DNA of 7,226 nucleotides from Odoribacteraceae bacterium (GCA_031267995.1 JAIRXZ010000056.1:1-7226); one strand, 5' to 3'; positions 1 to 6,610 are shown, numbered from the stretch's first letter. The notes: generated by a model from the letters alone, not told the origin. Translations and numbers: made by a program.

Positions 1-3
1 CCG

Positions 4-151
4 CGGTAGCTGAGCTTGTCGAAGCTCATGATTGTTGGCTTTTGTTGTTTGGGCTTCGACAGGCTCAGCCACCGGTGCGGTGGTGGTGGTGGTGGCTTCG
101 ACAGGCTCAGCCACCGGTACGATAGCCGCGGTGGCTGAGCTTGTCGAAGCC
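4..151. repeat. Four-arm palindromic REP-like cluster
   Basis: Four copies of a 22-23 base element lie at 4-25, 52-74, 94-116 and 129-151. The core is TTCGACAGGCTCAGCC. The two middle copies are identical over 25 bases (52-76 and 94-118) and read forward; the outer two are reverse complements. The inverted copies differ from the forward ones at one constant position (CAAGCTC instead of CAGGCTC when read forward), and the first copy also has an A in place of a G. Arms 1 and 2, and arms 3 and 4, can each fold into a long hairpin. A (GGT)5 run sits at 79-93 between arms 2 and 3. Such dispersed palindromes are common in bacterial intergenic DNA. No transposase is present here. Confidence 0.85.
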
Positions 152-167
152 ATTGGAGTTTGCTGTA

Positions 168-247
168 GGGGCGCACGGGGACACCCTGTTCCACATGCCC
201 TTCCGCATGTGTGCCCTTGGCGTTTACGTCCCCGGCGTGTGCGCCCC
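168..247. repeat. Nested palindromic block downstream of the GH92 gene
   Basis: A perfect 9-base inverted repeat (GGGGCGCAC at 168-176, GTGCGCCCC at 239-247) encloses a perfect 7-bp hairpin with a six-base loop (CACATGC at 192-198, GCATGTG at 205-211). A near-direct repeat built on CCCCGGCG follows at about 229-255. The block begins 12 bases past the GH92 stop codon in that gene's direction, so it would lie in the 3' untranslated part of its transcript. It lacks a T tract and is therefore not a standard intrinsic terminator. It could stabilise or process the mRNA end, or simply be another intergenic palindromic repeat. Confidence 0.6.
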
Positions 248-259
248 CGGCGCGTACGT

Positions 260-2482
260 TTACTTACCCGTTGTCCAATCCGCGGGGGTATTCCCCATTT
301 GCAGGACGAGGTGGGAGCCGGCGGAGATGAAGGTGAAGGGGATGTAGGCTTCGCGGTAGGGGATGCCGTCGAGGGTGATGCTTTGGATATAACGGTTTTC
401 CGGGCTGTTGTCCAGGGCGGTGACGCGGAAGACGCGGCCGTCTTTGACCTTTATCTCTGCCTCGTCGATGATGGGACTTCCGAAGAAAAATCGTCCACCG
501 GCAGGTTCAACCTGGTAAAAGCCAAGGGCGGAGAGGATGTACCAGGCGGACATCTGGCCGACGTCCTCGTTGCCGGGAAGACCGTCGGGGGCGTCGTGGT
601 AGAGCGTGGCGAGCACCTCGCGGACGCGGTCGGCGGCTTTCCAGGGCTGCCCGGCCAGGGTGTAGAGGTATATGACGTGGTGCACGGGTTCGTTGCCGTG
701 AGCGTACTGGCCGATGAGGCCGCTGATGTCCGGGGAGGCCTCCGCGCCCATGTCGCCGGTGACGATGAAGAGGGAGTCGAGCTTTTCGACGAAGCGCTGG
801 CGACTGCCGAAGAGGTTGATCAGCCCCTCCACGTCGTGCGGCGCCAGCCAGGTGTATTGCCAGGCGTTGCCCTCGGTGTAGTCGTTGGCGCGATGGGGGG
901 CGCTAAAGGGGTCGAAGGGCACGCGGAAGTGCCCCTCGGCGTCGCGGCCGCGGGCGAAGTTAACGGAGGGGTCGAAGTAGAAGGCGTAGGAGGCGGCGCG
1001 GCGGGTGAAGTAGTCGGCGTCCGCGGTCTTGCCCAGCAGGCTCGCCACGCGGGCTATCGACCAGTCGGCCAGGGCGTATTCCATGCCGGTGGCCACGGAT
1101 TCGCCGTAGAGGTTGCAGGGGATGTAGCCGTGTTGCTTGAGGAGCGACAGGCCGCGCTCGTCCAGCATGGCGGAGGTTTTCATGGCCTCGAAGGCGAGTT
1201 CCTTGTCGAAACCGTCGTAGCCCTTGAGGATGGCGTCTGCGACGACGGGGATGGCAGGGTTGCCGACCATGCAGTCCGTTTCGCAACCCATGAGGTGCCA
1301 GACGGGTAGCTTGCCTTGCTGCTGGTAGACGCGGAGCATGGTGTTGATGATGTCGGCCATTTTTTCGGGGTGGATGATGGTCATGAGGGGGTGGGCGGCG
1401 CGGTAGGTGTCCCAGAGGGAGAGGGTGGTGTAGTTGACGAAGCCGTCGGCGTGGTGGTCGCGACCGTCGGCGCCGCGGTAGTCGCCGTTGACGTCGCTGA
1501 ATTCCGAGGGGGCGATCATCGTGTGGTAGAGGGCGGTGTAGAAGACGCGGAGGGTGCGGGGGTCGGCGGCGCGGATGGCTATTTTGCCGAGTTCGCGGTT
1601 CCACTCCCTGTCGGCTTGCTCGACGGTGCACTCGAAGTCCCATTCCGGCAGTTCGGCGCGGAGGTTGGCGGCGGCGTTTTCGACGCTGACGGGGGAGAGG
1701 GCTACCTTGACTTCGAGCTGCTCGCCGGCGGCGTCGTTGAAGAGCGCTTTGGCGTAGAGGCGCCTGGCGGTGAGGTCGTCGCACTCGCGGCGGCGGCCGT
1801 TGTCGTAGAGTTGCAATTCGCTGATGGGTCTGGAGAATACGGCGACGAAGTATACGCGCTGCGCCGATGCCCAGCCGGAGGAGTAGCGGTAGCCGGCGAT
1901 GGTGCGGTCGTCTAAGCGGCTGACGCGGGCTTCCGTGGGGGCGTCCCAGCCGATGCCATTGACGAGGTCGATGATGACGGCAGGGGAGGAGGCCGGTGGG
2001 AAGGTGTAGCGGTGAAAGCCAACGCGTTTGGTGGCGGTTAGTTCCACGTCGATGCCGAAGCGGTCGAGGCGCGTGGCGTAGTAACCGGGTCGCGCGCGTT
2101 CGTTTTTGCGGGAGAAGTACGACCAGTTTCCCGATTGCTGGTCGGCGGCGTGGCCTCGCGCCAGGGTGACGTCGCCGGAGACGGGCATGAAGGTGATGTC
2201 GCCGAGGTCGCCGATGCCGGTGCCGCTGAGGTGCATGTGGCTGAAGCCGATGACGGTGGTGTCCGAGATGTGGTATCCCGATGTCCAGTCCCATCCGTTG
2301 GGGATGCTGGTGGGGCCGAGCTGCACGAGGCCGAAGGGTACGTTGGCGCCCACGAAGACGTGGCCGTGGCCGCCGGAGCCGATGTGGGGGTCGACGTAAC
2401 GGGTGTACGCGCCGTCGACGCCGGCGCACGAGGCCGCCAACAGGGTGATGGCGACGAGGCGGGTGAGTTTGTGATGTGTCAT
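260..2482 (-). CDS. GH92 alpha-mannosidase, predicted lipoprotein
   Basis: 740 residues, matching glycoside hydrolase family 92: exo-acting, calcium-dependent, inverting alpha-mannosidases that trim mannose from N-glycans and yeast mannan. The N-terminus is a short export signal with a lipobox-like LLAASC ending at Cys19, so surface or periplasmic lipoprotein attachment is likely. The box is not ideal, and cleavage after the later Ala25 is an alternative. The mature part opens with YVDPHIGSGGHGHVFVGANVP (split here: YVDPHIG, then GHVFVGANVPFG, residues 29-51), typical of the family N-domain. Catalytic-domain blocks include WHLMGCETDCMVGNPA (395-410), YTEGNAWQYTW (535-545, with Glu537 the likely general acid), HGNEPVHH (595-602) and GLPGNEDVGQMSAWY (634-648, with acidic residues in the usual base region). 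Linkage preference (alpha-1,2, -1,3 or other) cannot be read reliably. The start is the first ATG and directly precedes the signal peptide. It lies 39 bases downstream of galM on the same strand, probably in one transcript. Confidence 0.93.
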   Translation of the reverse strand: MTHHKLTRLVAITLLAASCAGVDGAYTRYVDPHIGSGGHGHVFVGANVPFGLVQLGPTSIPNGWDWTSGYHISDTTVIGFSHMHLSGTGIGDLGDITFMPVSGDVTLARGHAADQQSGNWSYFSRKNERARPGYYATRLDRFGIDVELTATKRVGFHRYTFPPASSPAVIIDLVNGIGWDAPTEARVSRLDDRTIAGYRYSSGWASAQRVYFVAVFSRPISELQLYDNGRRRECDDLTARRLYAKALFNDAAGEQLEVKVALSPVSVENAAANLRAELPEWDFECTVEQADREWNRELGKIAIRAADPRTLRVFYTALYHTMIAPSEFSDVNGDYRGADGRDHHADGFVNYTTLSLWDTYRAAHPLMTIIHPEKMADIINTMLRVYQQQGKLPVWHLMGCETDCMVGNPAIPVVADAILKGYDGFDKELAFEAMKTSAMLDERGLSLLKQHGYIPCNLYGESVATGMEYALADWSIARVASLLGKTADADYFTRRAASYAFYFDPSVNFARGRDAEGHFRVPFDPFSAPHRANDYTEGNAWQYTWLAPHDVEGLINLFGSRQRFVEKLDSLFIVTGDMGAEASPDISGLIGQYAHGNEPVHHVIYLYTLAGQPWKAADRVREVLATLYHDAPDGLPGNEDVGQMSAWYILSALGFYQVEPAGGRFFFGSPIIDEAEIKVKDGRVFRVTALDNSPENRYIQSITLDGIPYREAYIPFTFISAGSHLVLQMGNTPADWTTGK

Positions 2483-2521
2483 GGTTTTATTGTTATTTTA
2501 AAGGTTTCGGCAGAGGAAGGG

Positions 2522-3574
2522 TTAGCGACAGGTGAGGCGGTAGATGCATCGCTGCCGGAATGTTTGCCCCGGGCGCAGTACGGTGGTGGGGAATCGCGGG
2601 TTGTTGGGGCTGTCGGGGAAGTGCTGCGGTTCCAGGGCGATGCCCCCGTTGGGGAGGTGAGGGAGGCCGTTTTTGCCCGTGGCGCGGCCGTCGAACCAGT
2701 TGGCGGCGTAGATTTGCAGGCCGGGGGTGGTGGTGGATAGTTCCAATTGCCGACCGCTGTGGGGGTCGAAGAGGGTGGCGGCGGTGGGGTGATCGTTCAG
2801 TACAAAGTTGTGGTCGTAGCCCCGGCCGCGGCGCAGTTGTTCGTCGTCGATGCCGAGACGCGCCCCGACGGGGGTGGGCACGCGGAAGTCGAAGGGCGTT
2901 CCCTCCACCGGCAGCAGGCGGCCGTCGGGGATCAGGGATTCGTCCACGGGGGTGAATCGGTCGGCGCGTATCTCCAGGAGGTGGTCGAGGACGGTGCCGT
3001 TGCCCTCGCCGCGCAGGTTGAAGTAGGAGTGGTGCGTGGGGTTGAAGACGGTGGGCTTGTCCGTTTCGGCGCGCCATTCGATTTCGAGGGCGCCGGCGGC
3101 GAAGGTGTAGGTCATCTCCACCAGGAGGTTACCGGGGTAGCCCTCGTCGCCGTCCGGGGAGAGGAGGCGGAAGTGGAGGCGGTGGTCGTCGTCCTGTTTG
3201 GCCTCCCACGCCACCAGGTCGAAGCCCTTTACGCCCCCGTGCAGGCTGTTTGCCCCGTTGTTGACGGGGAGTTGGAAGCGCTGGCCGTCCAGGGTGAAGG
3301 CGCCGCCGGCAATCCTGTTGCCGTACCTGCCGATGGTGGCGCCGAGGTAACGCTCGCCGGTGAAGTGGAGGTATTTGTCGATGCTGTCCAGGCCGAGCAC
3401 CACGTCGTCGCGATGGCCGTTCCTGTCTCTCGCCCACCATTCGACCACGCGGGCGCCGAGGTTGGTGACGGACATTTCATCTCCGTTTTCGTCGCGCAGG
3501 AAAAAGAGGTCGGTAGGCCTCCCGTCGACGATCGTCTGGAAGTTTTCCCTTTTCATCCGAATGTGTTTAAACAT
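2522..3574 (-). CDS. galM: Aldose 1-epimerase (galactose mutarotase)
   Basis: 350 residues, the normal length for GalM, which interconverts the alpha and beta anomers of galactose, glucose and related aldoses. No signal peptide is seen, so it is probably cytoplasmic. Family motifs appear in order: GRYGNRIAGG (82-91), NSLHGG (109-114), NPTHHSYFNL (178-187, where His182 is the likely general acid), YDHNFVL (253-259) and LEPQHFPDSPN (314-324, where Glu315 is the likely catalytic base). The first ATG is taken as the start; a second Met at residue 7 (MKRENF) is a reasonable alternative. The gene precedes the GH92 mannosidase by 38 bases on the same strand, which supports co-transcription and a role in using sugars released from glycans. 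It lies 108 bases downstream of the aminopeptidase gene. Confidence 0.93.
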   Translation of the reverse strand: MFKHIRMKRENFQTIVDGRPTDLFFLRDENGDEMSVTNLGARVVEWWARDRNGHRDDVVLGLDSIDKYLHFTGERYLGATIGRYGNRIAGGAFTLDGQRFQLPVNNGANSLHGGVKGFDLVAWEAKQDDDHRLHFRLLSPDGDEGYPGNLLVEMTYTFAAGALEIEWRAETDKPTVFNPTHHSYFNLRGEGNGTVLDHLLEIRADRFTPVDESLIPDGRLLPVEGTPFDFRVPTPVGARLGIDDEQLRRGRGYDHNFVLNDHPTAATLFDPHSGRQLELSTTTPGLQIYAANWFDGRATGKNGLPHLPNGGIALEPQHFPDSPNNPRFPTTVLRPGQTFRQRCIYRLTCR

Positions 3575-3600
3575 GGTGCTGATGTTTTAAGTTTATCGCG

Positions 3601-3608
3601 CTAAGGTA
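3601..3608 (-). promoter_or_regulatory. Possible -7 element upstream of galM
   Basis: Read on the minus strand this is TACCTTAG, one base from the Bacteroidota -7 consensus TAnnTTTG. It would start transcription roughly 20 bases before the galM ATG. The expected TTTG-like -33 element is poor; the nearest TTG is about 24 bases upstream, more than usual. If real, galM and GH92 would have their own promoter. Confidence 0.25.
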
Positions 3609-3634
3609 ATTAAAATAACGGGCGACACGGGGCA

Positions 3635-3660
3635 ACCCCCGCGGAGTTTGTCCCGGGGGT
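3635..3660 (-). terminator. Strong hairpin between aminopeptidase and galM genes
   Basis: ACCCCCG (3635-3641) pairs with CGGGGGT (3654-3660). After a one-base bulge, GGA (3643-3645) pairs with TCC (3651-3653) around a GTTTG loop. It begins 22 bases past the aminopeptidase stop codon in that gene's direction. No U tract follows on either strand, so it may be a weak terminator, an mRNA 3'-end stabiliser or a processing site rather than a standard intrinsic terminator. Confidence 0.4.
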
Positions 3661-3682
3661 GCGCACTCGTGCCGGCGTCGGT

Positions 3683-4984
3683 TTAGAGGTTGTAGAAGGT
3701 GGTGAAGGCCTTGATGACGTGGGCGTGGTCGAGGGTTCCGGCGGTTTCGCGCACGGAGTGCATTGCCCACATGGGATTTCCGATGTCGACGCCGCGGATG
3801 TCGAGCTGGGTGAGGAGGATGTTGCCGAGGGTGGATCCGCCGGCCATGTCGGAGTGGTTGACGAAGCGCTGGCAGGGGACGCCGGCCTGCCGGCAGATGG
3901 TTTCAAAGACGGCTGCCGAGTCGCCGTCGGTGACGTATTTTTGGTTGGCGTTGATCTTGATGACGGGGCCTCCGTTGATGACGGGGTGGTTGGTGGGGTC
4001 GTGCTTTTCGGTGTAGTTGGGGTGGAGGGCGTGCGCCATGTCGGCCGAAATCATGAAGGAGTGGTGGATGGCGCGCTGGAGATCCTCGTGCGTGCCGCCG
4101 GTGCCGAAGATGATTCGCTCGATGATGGAACGGAGGACGGGGGAGGCGGCGCCTTGCTTGGTGCCACTGCCGACCTCCTCGTTGTCGAAGATGGCCAGGA
4201 TTTTGGCGCGGCCGGGGACGGGACGGGGGGCGATCAATGCCTTCAGTCCGGCGTGCACCATGGCGAGGTCGTCGAGGCGGGGGGAGGAGATGAATTCGTC
4301 GTCGAGACCGCAGAGGCAGCCGCGCGCCTGCTCGTGAAGGGTGAGGTCGAAGTCGAGGATATTCCCCGGCGCGGTGTCAAGCTCCGCGGCCAGGAGGCGG
4401 GCGAGATATCCCTCTTTTTCAAACTTTTCGTTGATCATTCCCAGGACGGGGAGCATGTCCTTTTGCTTGGAGAGGGGGTTCCCCTGCTCGTTGACGGCGC
4501 GGTTGAAGTGGATGGCAATGTGGGGAATGATCAGGAGCGGACGGTCGAAGTTGACGAGGCGAGGGACGGGGTGCAAGGGGTGCTCGCCCCTGAGAAGGAC
4601 GCGGCCGGCAAGGGTGAGCGGCCGGTCGAACCACGTGTAGAGAATGGGGCCGCCGTAAACTTCCGTGTTCAACTTCAGGTATTTGTTGCTGACGGGAATT
4701 TCGGGGCTTGGCTTCACGCGGAAGGTGGGCGAATCGCTGTGCGCGCAAATGAGGCTGAAACCCTCGCGGGCGAGGTTGCCGCCGGAGAGGTCGATGGCAA
4801 AGAGGGAGGAGTCGTTGCACGTGATCATGTATTTGCCCCCCTCCTCGATGTTCCAGGCGTCGCCCGGGGAGAGAAGGGTGTAACCGGCCGAGGCCAACTC
4901 CCGCCTGGCGTTGGCCACGACGTGGAAGTTGGTGGGACTTTGGTGAATGAAGTCGATGAGTTCGAGCGCTTGCTTCTTTTCCAT
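3683..4984 (-). CDS. apeB: M18 family aminopeptidase
   Basis: 433 residues, the usual size of M18 (aspartyl aminopeptidase-like) metallopeptidases. These are cytoplasmic di-zinc enzymes that remove N-terminal residues, often acidic ones, from peptides. All expected metal-site blocks are present: AHSDSP (81-86, His82), SPRLDDL (234-240, Asp238), DNEEVGS (267-273, with the catalytic and ligand Glu pair 269/270), SADMAHALHPNY (313-324, Asp315) and MHSVRETAG (408-416, His409). FIHQSPTNFH near the N-terminus is also typical. The symbol apeB follows common annotation for bacterial M18 enzymes; substrate preference is not shown here. It starts 12 bases after the cysQ-like gene on the same strand, so the two are very likely co-transcribed. 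No truncation or frameshift is seen. Confidence 0.94.
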   Translation of the reverse strand: MEKKQALELIDFIHQSPTNFHVVANARRELASAGYTLLSPGDAWNIEEGGKYMITCNDSSLFAIDLSGGNLAREGFSLICAHSDSPTFRVKPSPEIPVSNKYLKLNTEVYGGPILYTWFDRPLTLAGRVLLRGEHPLHPVPRLVNFDRPLLIIPHIAIHFNRAVNEQGNPLSKQKDMLPVLGMINEKFEKEGYLARLLAAELDTAPGNILDFDLTLHEQARGCLCGLDDEFISSPRLDDLAMVHAGLKALIAPRPVPGRAKILAIFDNEEVGSGTKQGAASPVLRSIIERIIFGTGGTHEDLQRAIHHSFMISADMAHALHPNYTEKHDPTNHPVINGGPVIKINANQKYVTDGDSAAVFETICRQAGVPCQRFVNHSDMAGGSTLGNILLTQLDIRGVDIGNPMWAMHSVRETAGTLDHAHVIKAFTTFYNL

Positions 4985-4996
4985 GATGTTTTGTTT

Positions 4997-5833
4997 TTAA
5001 CGGGTTAGGGTTGGGAGAAAATCCGCGTTGCCGCCGCGGATAAGTTCGTGCACCCGCGCGCCGTACATGACGAGGGGCGGGGTGAGGACGCTGGTGTTGT
5101 TGTAAGTGATCTTGCCGCCGGTTTGGGCATTGATAACCAAGCCCCCGGAGGCTTCCACGAGGGCATGCCCCGCCGCCACGTCCCACTCGAAGCAGCGGCC
5201 GAATTTTGGGGCGATGTCGATTTCGCCCTTGGCCACCATGCCGTACTTGGAGGAGGCGCTGAGGGGGACGATCTCGACGTCATGACCGCGTTTCTGCAGG
5301 AGGTCGATGTACCGGAACTCTTCTTCCATGACGTGGAAGCGGCTCACGCCCACCCTCAACCGCTTGCCCTGGCGGACGGGCGGGCGGACAGGTTCCGTCT
5401 GGTCGCCCTTACAGAGGTGACAGCCCTTGCCCGTTGCTCCCCAGAGAATCTCGTCGTCGTTTATAATGTTGATCATCCCGAAGATGGGGGTCTTCCGCTC
5501 CACCAGGGCAACGTTCACGCAGAAGCGGCCGTTGCGCTCGATGAACTCCTCCGTCCCGTCCAGCGGGTCGACGATCCAAACGAGATCCCAACCGGCACGC
5601 GACCGGTAATCAGGGAGATCGGACTCCTCGCTGATCACGGGAACGCGAGGGTAAAGGCGCCGGAGGCCGTCCACGATGTGGGTGTTGGAATCCCTGTCCG
5701 CGTCTGTCAGGGGAGAATGGTCTTTTTTAAAGTCAATGGCGAAGGTCGCGGAGTGGTAATGCGCGCGGAGTATCTCTCCCGCTTCTTTTACTATAGCCTG
5801 TACTCCAGCTACATCATTGTCGTCTACTAACAT
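4997..5833 (-). CDS. cysQ: 3'(2'),5'-bisphosphate nucleotidase, CysQ type
   Basis: 278 residues of the inositol monophosphatase superfamily. CysQ enzymes hydrolyse 3'-phosphoadenosine 5'-phosphate (PAP) to AMP, removing a toxic by-product of sulfate assimilation. The magnesium-site motifs are intact: KKDHSPLTDAD (36-46), VISEES (66-71), WIVDPLDGTEEF (86-97, with Asp89 and Asp92) and WDVAAGHALVEASGG (217-231, with Asp218). KKDHSPLT with DPLDGTEEFI points to CysQ rather than to inositol monophosphatase proper, but activity on other phosphomonoesters cannot be excluded. The first ATG is used; no alternative Met lies before the first motif. It is the first gene of the minus-strand run. No sulfate-assimilation genes adjoin it here; any partners would be beyond the window. 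Confidence 0.92.
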   Translation of the reverse strand: MLVDDNDVAGVQAIVKEAGEILRAHYHSATFAIDFKKDHSPLTDADRDSNTHIVDGLRRLYPRVPVISEESDLPDYRSRAGWDLVWIVDPLDGTEEFIERNGRFCVNVALVERKTPIFGMINIINDDEILWGATGKGCHLCKGDQTEPVRPPVRQGKRLRVGVSRFHVMEEEFRYIDLLQKRGHDVEIVPLSASSKYGMVAKGEIDIAPKFGRCFEWDVAAGHALVEASGGLVINAQTGGKITYNNTSVLTPPLVMYGARVHELIRGGNADFLPTLTR

Positions 5834-6174
5834 ATTCAGTCGTATTTATCAGCCGTTGAAAGTTAGGAATAATTCTCGCTCTCCCCGCTCGACGTTCTTT
5901 TTAATTAACATATTCTCTGCAGATTTCACAACACGCGGCGCGAGACATGGCGCCGGTTCGATATGGAATTGAAAACTACCTGGTAAAGGGGGGCGAGTTG
6001 TACGCGTCCGTCGTTCGATTTCTCCCCGGCGCGTTCATCTCGATCCCTTTCCAGCGTTCGCGCGACACCCTTGCACCGGGCTGACGTTGACCCGTTCTCG
6101 CATCGAATTGATGTTAAAAGCGGGTTGACGTTAAAATAAAATAATCTCGACCGACCATTAACCATGATTAACTT
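5834..6174. other. Intergenic stretch with no supported gene
   Basis: 341 bases upstream of cysQ. It should contain the cysQ promoter. The best -7-like site on the minus strand is TAACTTTC at 5858-5865, without a convincing -33 partner. A minus-strand frame of 79 codons at 5926-6165 has a basic, low-quality composition and no recognisable motif; I do not call it a gene. TGACGTTGAC (6082-6091) recurs imperfectly as TTGACGTTAAA near 6125. Composition shifts from GC-rich to strongly AT-rich after about 6110. Confidence 0.5.
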
Positions 6175-6255
6175 ATGAAAAAGGCTTTATTAACACAAAT
6201 AATTTCATTTGTCCTGTCTATCGCCCCTACCTTTGTGTCGTCGAAAGACAAATAG
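6175..6255 (+). CDS. Candidate small signal-peptide-like protein (26 aa)
   Basis: ATG to TAG gives 26 residues: MKKALLTQIISFV followed by LSIAPTFVSSKDK. It has a Lys-rich start, a hydrophobic core and a polar tail, like a short secreted or membrane peptide or a bare signal sequence. The ATG lies in an A/T-rich context suited to Bacteroidota initiation. No function is recognised. Caution: a good promoter motif (6203-6235) lies inside the ORF, so the reading frame may be fortuitous and the real product the RNA that starts there. Alternatively the ORF and the downstream terminated region form one short mRNA. Conservation of the frame would decide. Confidence 0.35.
   Translation: MKKALLTQIISFVLSIAPTFVSSKDK
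6203..6235 (+). promoter_or_regulatory. Bacteroidota-type promoter for the 6242-6340 RNA
   Basis: TACCTTTG at 6228-6235 matches the Bacteroidota -7 consensus TAnnTTTG exactly. Upstream, TTTC (6203-6206) lies 21 bases away, a normal spacing for the -33 element. A perfect TTTG (6208-6211) lies only 16 bases away, which is short. The predicted transcription start is near 6242. Confidence 0.6.
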
Positions 6256-6340
6256 AGATTTTTCATAAGTTTGTATGGTTTAGGTTAGTAGTTAGTAATG
6301 CAATCTTAAGGGGCGATGTGAATCGCCCCTTATTCATTTT
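6242..6340 (+). ncRNA. Candidate small RNA with promoter and terminator
   Basis: About 100 bases lie between the predicted start of the 6203-6235 promoter and a canonical intrinsic terminator. The middle is AT-rich and carries a TTAG-type internal repeat (GGTTTAGGTTAGTAGTTAG, 6278-6296). A unit with a Bacteroidota consensus promoter at one end and a terminator at the other, with no ORF inside, is how the Bacteroidales-1 RNA motif has been described. I cannot confirm that this sequence belongs to that family. It could instead be the 3' untranslated region of the 26-codon ORF. The boundaries are inferred, not observed. Confidence 0.5.
6308..6340 (+). terminator. Intrinsic terminator of the candidate small RNA
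   Basis: AAGGGGCGA (6308-6316) pairs perfectly with TCGCCCCTT (6323-6331) over 9 bp with a six-base loop, followed by ATTCATTTT. The T-rich side fits plus-strand termination. Confidence 0.85.
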
Positions 6341-6359
6341 ATGGCTATTCCTCGCTCTC

Positions 6360-6485
6360 CCGGCTGGTTTCCGCTCTTTCTTTTCCGGCTGGTTTTCGCG
6401 GCAATCCGGCAGATCTTCGTTCTTTCCCGACTGATCTTCGCAATAGTCCGGTTGGTATCCGCTACAGTCCGGCCATTTTTTCCCC
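6360..6485. repeat. Degenerate 21-base tandem repeat
   Basis: CCGG- or CCGA-headed units begin at 6360, 6385, 6406, 6427, 6448 and 6469. Four successive spacings are exactly 21 bases; the first is 25. The approximate unit is CCGGCTGATCTTCGC plus six variable bases. Since 21 is divisible by three, frames stay open on both strands across the block. On the plus strand the heptads read RLVFAAI, RQIFVLS, RLIFAIV, RLVSATV. No ribosome-binding or start signal makes either frame convincing, so it is listed as a repeat between the small RNA and the tRNA. Confidence 0.75.
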
Positions 6486-6493
6486 CGTGCATC

Positions 6494-6522
6494 TTGATAA
6501 TCGAAAATATTTCATACATTCG
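6494..6522 (+). promoter_or_regulatory. Probable tRNA-Val promoter
   Basis: TTG (6494-6496) and TACATTCG (6515-6522) are 18 bases apart. This approximates the Bacteroidota -33/-7 pattern, with one base off in the TTTG part. It places the start of transcription a few bases before the tRNA at 6532. Confidence 0.45.
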
Positions 6523-6531
6523 CGTCCAGAT

Positions 6532-6606
6532 GAACTGTTAGCTCAGTCGGTTCAGAGTACTGCCTTGACATGGCAGGGGTCGCCGGTTCAAGTCCGGCAC
6601 AGTTCA
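6532..6606 (+). tRNA. tRNA-Val (anticodon GAC)
   Basis: A complete 75-base cloverleaf. The acceptor stem GAACTGT/ACAGTTC has 7 perfect pairs with discriminator A6606. The D stem is GCTC/GAGT. The anticodon stem CTGCC/GGCAG encloses loop TTGACAT with anticodon GAC at 6567-6569, reading GUC and GUU valine codons. The T stem GCCGG/CCGGC encloses TTCAAGT. CCA is not encoded, so it must be added enzymatically. No duplicated 3' tRNA end, such as an integration site would leave, is visible downstream. Confidence 0.97.
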
Positions 6607-6610
6607 CGAA

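Noticed and set aside
141..347. 68-codon plus-strand frame across the palindromic block
   Set aside because: Its repeated VYVPG-type residues merely reflect the palindromic repeats, and it runs into the 3' end of GH92 on the other strand.
32..1309. Long plus-strand open frame opposite the GH92 gene
   Set aside because: It lies antisense to a clear family-92 enzyme, has Val/Gly/Asp-rich low-information composition and no motif. GC-rich genes routinely leave such open antisense frames.
960..2429. Minus-strand Arg/Pro/His-rich frame of 489 codons inside GH92
   Set aside because: It is an out-of-frame shadow of the mannosidase; the composition is an artefact of GC-rich codons.
3659..5008. Plus-strand open frame of 449 codons opposite the aminopeptidase
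   Set aside because: It mirrors the M18 gene, whose metal-binding motifs are all intact. The antisense product is Val/Gly/Glu-rich with no recognisable domain.
5926..6165. 79-codon minus-strand frame in the intergenic region
   Set aside because: No motif, a basic and uneven composition, and no promoter or terminator of its own. It is more likely chance in the upstream region of cysQ.
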